NCBI GenBank assembly: GCA_030428405.1
Contig: JAUIEH010000002.1
Location: forward strand, 1-32,816
Direction: 5' to 3'
Length of the DNA stretch: 32,816 bases
From: Alphaproteobacteria bacterium
GTDB taxonomy: Bacteria; Pseudomonadota; Alphaproteobacteria; Caulobacterales; Maricaulaceae
Shown here piece by piece: positions 27,188 to 32,816 of this stretch. Both the position numbers and the translations under genes were made by a program. The notes beneath the pieces were generated by a model. That model was not told the DNA's origin and did no database searches. It worked only from the letters and a program-made list of their open reading frames with translations. Each line of letters opens with the position of its first letter. The stretch's first letter is position 1.

Positions 27188-29479
27188 ATGGTTGATAGTC
27201 GTCTGCAACGGCGCGCACTGCTGGCGCTTGGGGCTTCCGGCGCGTCGTTGGCGTTTGCCGGCTTGGGCGCATACGGAGCTGCGGCTCAAGATCAGAGCGT
27301 CGACGGCGCGCGCTCGGGCGGCGTGGAGCGGATCATCGTCACGTCTCGGCGCGTTGAAGAAAGCCTTCAAGACGTTCCGGTCGCGGTGACAGCGTTTCAA
27401 GGCGACGCCCTTGAATCCCGACTAGTCGAAGACATTATCGACATTCAAAACATCACGCCGAGCTTGACGCTTTATCAGGCCACGAATTCGAACAACTCGA
27501 CTGCGGCGTTCATCCGCGGCATCGGTCAGGCCGACCAGCTTTATTCATTCGATCCCGGCGTCGGCATTTATATTGACGACGTCTTCGTGAATCGTCTGCA
27601 GATGGGCTTCATCGAAGCGCTCGACATCGACAGGGTCGAAGTGCTGCGCGGCCCCCAGGGCGTGCTCTACGGAAAGAACACGAATGGCGGAGCAGTGCGC
27701 TTTTACAGCCAGGCGCCGGAACACGAACTTTCCGGGCAGATCGATCTGACCGTCGGCAGCGAGAACCGCACGGACGTGCGCGGAATGATCAATATGCCGA
27801 TCGTTCCCGGTACATTTGCAGTGCGCGCCAATATCCTGGCGCGGTCGCGCGACGGCTACATCACGCAAACGACGACAGGCCAGACGGTCGACGACGTCGA
27901 GCTGCTCGTCGGTCGTATCGCCGGCCGCCTCGAACTCGATAATTTCGAAGCGCTCCTGACATTCGACGTTCAAGACGACAATTCCGGCGCGCCGTTCCCG
28001 ACACCGATCACGCCTTTGGTCATCTCCGACCCGGTCGGGCTTTATTGCGCAAGCATCGGCATGGCTGCGCCGTGCGTCGACACAGCTCAACCGGCTCTTG
28101 CGCCCTATCAGACCGGCGCCGAATTAACACCGCTTGCGGACAACAACGCCTGGGGCGCTAGCGCGCGGCTTTCCTGGTCCAACGGTCCATGGACGGCGAC
28201 GTCAATTACGGCGTTCCGGGATGTCGATCTGGAATTGGCGTTCGACCTCGACGCCTCGCCGCTTCCATTGTTCATCGACTTTCAGGACCAGCAATCCGAA
28301 CAGTTTTCGCAAGAGTTCCAGCTCGCCTTTGACAATGACGGACCGCTCGACGTCGTTCTCGGCGCGTTTTATTTCGACGAGACTACCGATTTCGGCGCGA
28401 CGCAGGCCGTCGATGCGTTTCTCTTGAATCCCGGATTCGTCAACCAGGTCAGTCAAAGCACAAGCTCATACGCAGCGTTCGCTCACGTCAGCTACGACCT
28501 AACCGAACGGCTCGCAATTTCCGGCGGCTTGCGTTATTCGTATGAAGAGAAGGACAACTCAAATTTCCTGCGCCTTCAGCATCCTTTCTTCTTCCTGCCG
28601 ATCGGAACGGATGTCGGCGGCTTCATCGATCCGGCGACCGGGTTCCCTTTCTCCGCCGATCTCATCACCGGGAGCGACAGCTGGTCTGATATTCTCCCTC
28701 GCATCGCACTTGAATATCAGGCTACTGACGACACGCTGCTTTACGCCAGCTATTCGGAAGGCTTCAAGAGCGGCGGCTTCAACGGTCGCTTCAGCTCGGG
28801 CGCCAATCAACAACCCTTTTACGATCAAGAAACCGTTCGAACCTACGAAATCGGCGTCAAGACGACTTGGTTGGACAACCGCGTACGCACGAACATTGCG
28901 GTGTTCTACAACGATTTCGAAGGCTATCAGGCCACGGTCGAAGTTCCGGACCCCGTGCTCGGCACGCTGCAGACCATCACCAACGCCGCCGATTTCACGT
29001 CATTCGGTTTTGAGTTCGAGTGGCTTGCTCAACCGACGGATCAGTTCACCTTTGGCGGCGCATTGGCTTATATCGACAGCGAGTTCTCAGGTTTCATCAA
29101 CCCGGCTACGGGCGCTGATCTGAGCTCCAACGAGTTGCAGAGCACGCCTGATTGGACGCTCAGCGCTTATGTCGATTATACGATCCCGATCGCGCATTGG
29201 GCGGAACTCAGCCTGGGCGCCGACTTCGCCTATCGCGGCTCTTATTTCACCGAAATCGACAACAACCCGCTTCTGTTTCAGGACGACTACACCCTGTTCA
29301 ACGCCCGCGCGACGCTGCGGTCGCCGAACGACGTGTGGTCTGCGACGCTTGCTGGACGCAATCTTGGCGATGAAGCAGTGCTCGTCGACGGCCGCGTCAT
29401 ATCCGGGCTGATATCCGTAACCAGCGCAGATTATGCAGACCCCAGAACGTGGAGCCTCACATTGTCGCGCCGCTTCTAG
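27188..29479 (+). CDS. TonB-dependent outer-membrane receptor
   Basis: Plug-domain motifs (IIVTSRRVEESLQDVPVAVTAF, FIRGIG, IDRVEVLRGPQGVLYGKNTNGGAVRF), C-terminal aromatic residue SRRF; strong RBS GGGGGAGG. Confidence 0.95.
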   Translation: MVDSRLQRRALLALGASGASLAFAGLGAYGAAAQDQSVDGARSGGVERIIVTSRRVEESLQDVPVAVTAFQGDALESRLVEDIIDIQNITPSLTLYQATNSNNSTAAFIRGIGQADQLYSFDPGVGIYIDDVFVNRLQMGFIEALDIDRVEVLRGPQGVLYGKNTNGGAVRFYSQAPEHELSGQIDLTVGSENRTDVRGMINMPIVPGTFAVRANILARSRDGYITQTTTGQTVDDVELLVGRIAGRLELDNFEALLTFDVQDDNSGAPFPTPITPLVISDPVGLYCASIGMAAPCVDTAQPALAPYQTGAELTPLADNNAWGASARLSWSNGPWTATSITAFRDVDLELAFDLDASPLPLFIDFQDQQSEQFSQEFQLAFDNDGPLDVVLGAFYFDETTDFGATQAVDAFLLNPGFVNQVSQSTSSYAAFAHVSYDLTERLAISGGLRYSYEEKDNSNFLRLQHPFFFLPIGTDVGGFIDPATGFPFSADLITGSDSWSDILPRIALEYQATDDTLLYASYSEGFKSGGFNGRFSSGANQQPFYDQETVRTYEIGVKTTWLDNRVRTNIAVFYNDFEGYQATVEVPDPVLGTLQTITNAADFTSFGFEFEWLAQPTDQFTFGGALAYIDSEFSGFINPATGADLSSNELQSTPDWTLSAYVDYTIPIAHWAELSLGADFAYRGSYFTEIDNNPLLFQDDYTLFNARATLRSPNDVWSATLAGRNLGDEAVLVDGRVISGLISVTSADYADPRTWSLTLSRRF

Positions 29480-29506
29480 GCAAACTCTCTCTCCCTCACT
29501 TGAACC

Positions 29507-29540
29507 GGCGAGCGAAGGAGACTTCGCTCGCCGCTTTTTT
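29507..29540 (+). terminator. Rho-independent terminator after the TonB-dependent receptor
   Basis: GGCGAGCGAAG-gaga-CTTCGCTCGCC perfect 11-bp stem followed by GCTTTTTT. Confidence 0.9.
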
Positions 29541-29630
29541 CGCGACGCTGGGCGCAGATCAACACGCGTTATCATCCCAACGCCAATTGAAGGATAACGC
29601 CGTGCTCGCATCACTTCGGAGCAAATCGCT

Positions 29631-30446
29631 ATGACCGACTGGATGGAGTATATCGGCGAAGCCGGCGAGATCGAACATGACGGTTGCAGACTGCATTACC
29701 GCGTTTCAGGATCGGAAACGAACCCGCCGATTGTTCTGACGCATGGCGGAGCTTTGGACCTCCGAAGCTGGAACGCGCAGATCCCAGCGCTTATCGACAA
29801 CTATCGCATCATAACATGGGATAGTCGCGGACACGGACTTTCGAAACCGATCGGCGGAATAACTCTGCATGGCGCCGCGAAAGATCTCAAAGCGGTCCTG
29901 GATCATCTTAACGTCCGCAACCCTATTCTCGCTGGCCTCTCCTGGGGCGGATATGTGATTCAAGAATACGCCTATCACCGCATGGGATCTGTCCGCGCGA
30001 TGATCTGTCTGGATACGACAGCGGTCACCTATACGAAGCTGTCCAAATTCGAGAGCTGGAGCTTCCGACACTCAACATTCTACCACCGTCTGTACCCTTA
30101 CGGCTTTCTGAAATGGGCGACGCCGCCCGCGGTCGCTCATGACAAGTCCGTGCGCAAATACGTCAAAGAAGCCATGAGCATGATGAGCGGACGCGAGTTC
30201 ATCACGTTTTGGAAGGCGGTCTCGCGCAGTCTCCATTTCGATGAAAGCTATGACTATCCGTTTCCACTCCTGATCGCATATGGCGAAGAGGACAATGCCG
30301 GCAGCATCAAGGGCTGCGCGGAACCCTGGCATCAACACGCCTCGAATTCGACGCTTGTGACGATTCCGCGCGCCAAACATTGCGCCAATCAGGACAATCC
30401 GGAACGAACCAACGAACTGATTCTAGATTTCTGTTCCCGATTATGA
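29631..30446 (+). CDS. Alpha/beta hydrolase
   Basis: LTHGGALDLRSW, WDSRGHGLS, GLSWGGYV nucleophile elbow, AKHCANQD C-terminal His. Confidence 0.9.
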   Translation: MTDWMEYIGEAGEIEHDGCRLHYRVSGSETNPPIVLTHGGALDLRSWNAQIPALIDNYRIITWDSRGHGLSKPIGGITLHGAAKDLKAVLDHLNVRNPILAGLSWGGYVIQEYAYHRMGSVRAMICLDTTAVTYTKLSKFESWSFRHSTFYHRLYPYGFLKWATPPAVAHDKSVRKYVKEAMSMMSGREFITFWKAVSRSLHFDESYDYPFPLLIAYGEEDNAGSIKGCAEPWHQHASNSTLVTIPRAKHCANQDNPERTNELILDFCSRL

Positions 30447-30540
30447 GTTGCCCGTTCAGGAAATGGATTTTTCGCTGCTGGCGCCCATCCGCCGCTCCAC
30501 AGTCTTTAACTGAAGCCAACACCTCACTGCGGAGCATCTC

Positions 30541-31776
30541 ATGACTGACGGCGTTTACGTTCTCGGCGGCTATCAGACCGATTTCGCGCGCAATTGGGCG
30601 CGCGAAGGCGGCGATCTGTTCGCCATGGTCAAGGAAACGATCGAAGGCGGATTGAGCGCGGCCGAGCTTGAGCCCAGCGACATCGAATGCGCCCATGTCG
30701 GCAATTTCACCTCAGAGATTTTCTGCAATCAGGGCCATCTCGGCGGCTTCTTCGCAGCCGTTGATCCGCACTTCACGGGCATGCCCGCCTCGCGCCATGA
30801 AGCGGCCTGCGCCTCAGGCTCGATGGCGCTTCTCAGCGCGATGGCCGAAATCGAAGCGGGCCGCTACGACCTCATCGCCGTCCTGGGCGTTGAAATGATG
30901 CGCAATGTGCCCGGCGATCAAGCCGCTGCGAATATCGGTCCGCCCGCCATGTGGGCGGGGCGCGAATGCGTCGGCGTGAAATATCCCTGGCCGCATATGT
31001 TCGCCCAACTCGGCGATGAATATGACCGCCGCTACGGCCTCAAGAACGAGCATCTCGCCGAAATCGCGAAAATCAATTTCGACAATGCGCGCGCCAATCC
31101 AAACGCGCAGAGCCGAAAGTGGTCGTTTACGGATGAAAGCTTCTCACAGGATGACGAAGCCAATCCCGTGATTGACGGGCGCATCCGGCGCACCGATTGC
31201 GGGCAAATCACGGACGGCGCGGCGATCGTGTTCCTCGCCAACGCCCAAAAGGCCGCCGATTACGCCAAGCGCCGCGGCGGCGCGCTCGAACAGCTTCCCA
31301 AGATTGAGGGCTGGGGCCATCGCACCGCCCATATCGCGCTTGAGCCCAAGCTCGAGGCGAGCGCTGACGCCGACTATGTCTTCCCGCATGTGCGCCAGGC
31401 CGTGCAGGATGCGGTCGGGCGCGCCGGGTTCGAAAGCGCCAACGACCTCGACGGCGTTGAAATCCACGACTGCTTTACGACCACGGAATATATGGCGATC
31501 GACCATCTTGGCCTGACCGCGCCGGGAGAGAGCTGGAAAGCGATCGAGGAAGGCGTCATCCGACGCGACGGCGCCACGCCGATCAATCCCAGCGGTGGGC
31601 TCATCGGTCTCGGCCATCCTGTCGGCGCAACGGGCGTGCGCATGATGCTGGACTGCGCAAAACAGGTCTCCGGCAAGGCCGGCGATTATCAGATCGAAGG
31701 CGCCAAGAAATTTGGCATGCTGAATATTGGCGGCAGCGCGACGACCATCGCCAGCTTCGTCGTCGCGACCGGCTGA
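30541..31776 (+). CDS. SCP-x-type thiolase / lipid-transfer thiolase family
   Basis: HEAACASGSMAL nucleophile, VEIHDCFTTTEYMA (HDCF motif), NPSGGLIGLGHPVGATG. Confidence 0.9.
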   Translation: MTDGVYVLGGYQTDFARNWAREGGDLFAMVKETIEGGLSAAELEPSDIECAHVGNFTSEIFCNQGHLGGFFAAVDPHFTGMPASRHEAACASGSMALLSAMAEIEAGRYDLIAVLGVEMMRNVPGDQAAANIGPPAMWAGRECVGVKYPWPHMFAQLGDEYDRRYGLKNEHLAEIAKINFDNARANPNAQSRKWSFTDESFSQDDEANPVIDGRIRRTDCGQITDGAAIVFLANAQKAADYAKRRGGALEQLPKIEGWGHRTAHIALEPKLEASADADYVFPHVRQAVQDAVGRAGFESANDLDGVEIHDCFTTTEYMAIDHLGLTAPGESWKAIEEGVIRRDGATPINPSGGLIGLGHPVGATGVRMMLDCAKQVSGKAGDYQIEGAKKFGMLNIGGSATTIASFVVATG

Positions 31777-31859
31777 GACTACAGCACCAATGCTGGTCTG
31801 CTTCCCGAAAACTGGTCCGAAGCTTGAGTTAATCCCGGCTCCATCTGAGGAGCTGAGAC

Positions 31860-32138
31860 ATGGGCCGGAAGAGACATTCGCCCGAGGAGATTATCGCCAA
31901 GCTGCGTGAGATTGAGGTGCGGCTTGCCCGAGGAGAGACGACGCCGGTCGCGGTGCGCGCCGTGGCGATCACGGAGCAGACCTACTACCGCTGGCGACGC
32001 GAGTATGGCGGCCTGAAGGTCGACCAAGCCAAACGCTTCAAGGAGCTGGAGCGAGAGAACCAGCGACTGCGCAAAGCGGTCTCCGACCTAATGCTCGACA
32101 AGCTGATCCTCGAAGAGGCGGCGAAGGGAAACTTCTAA
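31860..32138 (+). CDS. IS3-family transposase OrfA
   Basis: RKRHSPEEIIAKLREIEVRLARG...ITEQTYYRWRREYGGL...LKELERENQRLRKAVSDLMLDKLILEEA: HTH plus leucine zipper typical of IS3 OrfA. Confidence 0.93.
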   Translation: MGRKRHSPEEIIAKLREIEVRLARGETTPVAVRAVAITEQTYYRWRREYGGLKVDQAKRFKELERENQRLRKAVSDLMLDKLILEEAAKGNF

Positions 32139-32816
32139 GCCCTTCGCGTCGTCGTGCGTGCGTCGACCACGTGGTGAGCGAGCATGGCGTTCCGAGCGCC
32201 GCGCCTGCCGCGTGATCGGCCAGCACCGATCGACCCAGCGCACCGAGCCGCAGGGTCGAACGGACGAAGGCGCGCTGACGGCGGCGATCATCCGCCTGGC
32301 CGAGCAGTATGGCCGCTACGGCTATCGTCGGATCACGGCGCTGCTTCGCTCTGAGGGGTGGTCCGTGAACGTCAAGCGGGTCTATCGCATATGGCGGCGT
32401 GAAGGGCTGAAAGTTCCAATGAAGCAACCCAAGCGCGGCCGGCTATGGCTCGCGGACGGCTCGTGCGTGCGGCTGCGGCCGCTGCGCCCGAACCACGTTT
32501 GGTCTTACGACTTTGTCCAGGACCGCACCCACGACGGCAAGGCCTATCGCATGCTGTGCGTGATCGACGAGTTTACACGCGAGGCTCTGGCGATCCGCGT
32601 TGACCGCAAGCTCAATGCGCAGCGCGTGCTTGAAACACTCGCCGATCTCTTCCTCGAACACGGCTCGCCCGAGCACATTCGCTCCGATAACGGACCAGAA
32701 TTCATCGCCATCGCACTGAGGAACTGGCTCGGCGGGCTGGGCGTGAAGACGCTCTATATCGAGCCCGGATCACCATGGGAAAACGGCTACTGCGAGAGCT
32801 TCAACTCCAAGCTCCG
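32126..32816 (+). pseudogene. IS3-family transposase OrfB (DDE, rve domain), truncated by window end; probable 1-nt deletion near 32191
   Basis: -1 frame gives GKLLSPSRRRACVDHVVSEHGV, then the frame changes to ERRACRVIGQHRSTQR...NHVWSYDFVQDRT...DEFTREALAIRVDRKL...HIRSDNGPEFIA...PGSPWENGYCESFNSKL. Confidence 0.8.

Larger units (their letters stand above)
31791..32816 (+). mobile_element. IS3-family insertion sequence, left part only (exact left end not determined)
   Basis: OrfA/OrfB with intervening -1 slippery motif; begins shortly after the thiolase stop; right end outside window. Confidence 0.75.

Noticed and set aside
1-32816. CRISPR arrays, tRNA/rRNA genes, phage or toxin-antitoxin modules
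   Set aside because: Looked for direct-repeat arrays, cloverleaf-like segments and typical proteins; none recognisable by eye.

Overview
This is a GC-rich window, probably alphaproteobacterial, that is almost entirely a dense catabolic gene island. (i) A minus-strand beta-oxidation-like module: SDR, enoyl-CoA hydratase, a CocE/NonD hydrolase fused to an acyl-CoA ligase, and a thiolase, with a TauD/TfdA-type dioxygenase further downstream. (ii) Two paralogous TetR regulators. (iii) Additional SDRs and a stand-alone acyl-CoA ligase. (iv) A divergent pair of acyl-CoA dehydrogenases (ACADs). The plus-strand ACAD heads a translationally coupled operon with a full set of recognisable coenzyme F420 genes: F420:NADP oxidoreductase (npdG-like), cofE, cofD, cofC and a CofG-CofH fusion (fbiC). 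(v) A minus-strand operon of E1-alpha, E1-beta, enoyl-CoA hydratase, a degenerate lipoyl-E2-like protein and an ACAD, with an SDR upstream. (vi) A TonB-dependent receptor, an alpha/beta hydrolase and an SCP-x-type (HDCF) thiolase. (vii) The left part of an IS3-family element with a probable frameshift. A recurring 16-bp inverted repeat (half sites TGAAC/TGAGC) occurs upstream of most transcription units, including the ACAD-F420 operon and the TonB receptor. This suggests one TetR-controlled regulon joining uptake, CoA activation, beta-oxidation and F420 biosynthesis. The substrate, and the enzyme that uses F420, cannot be determined from this window.
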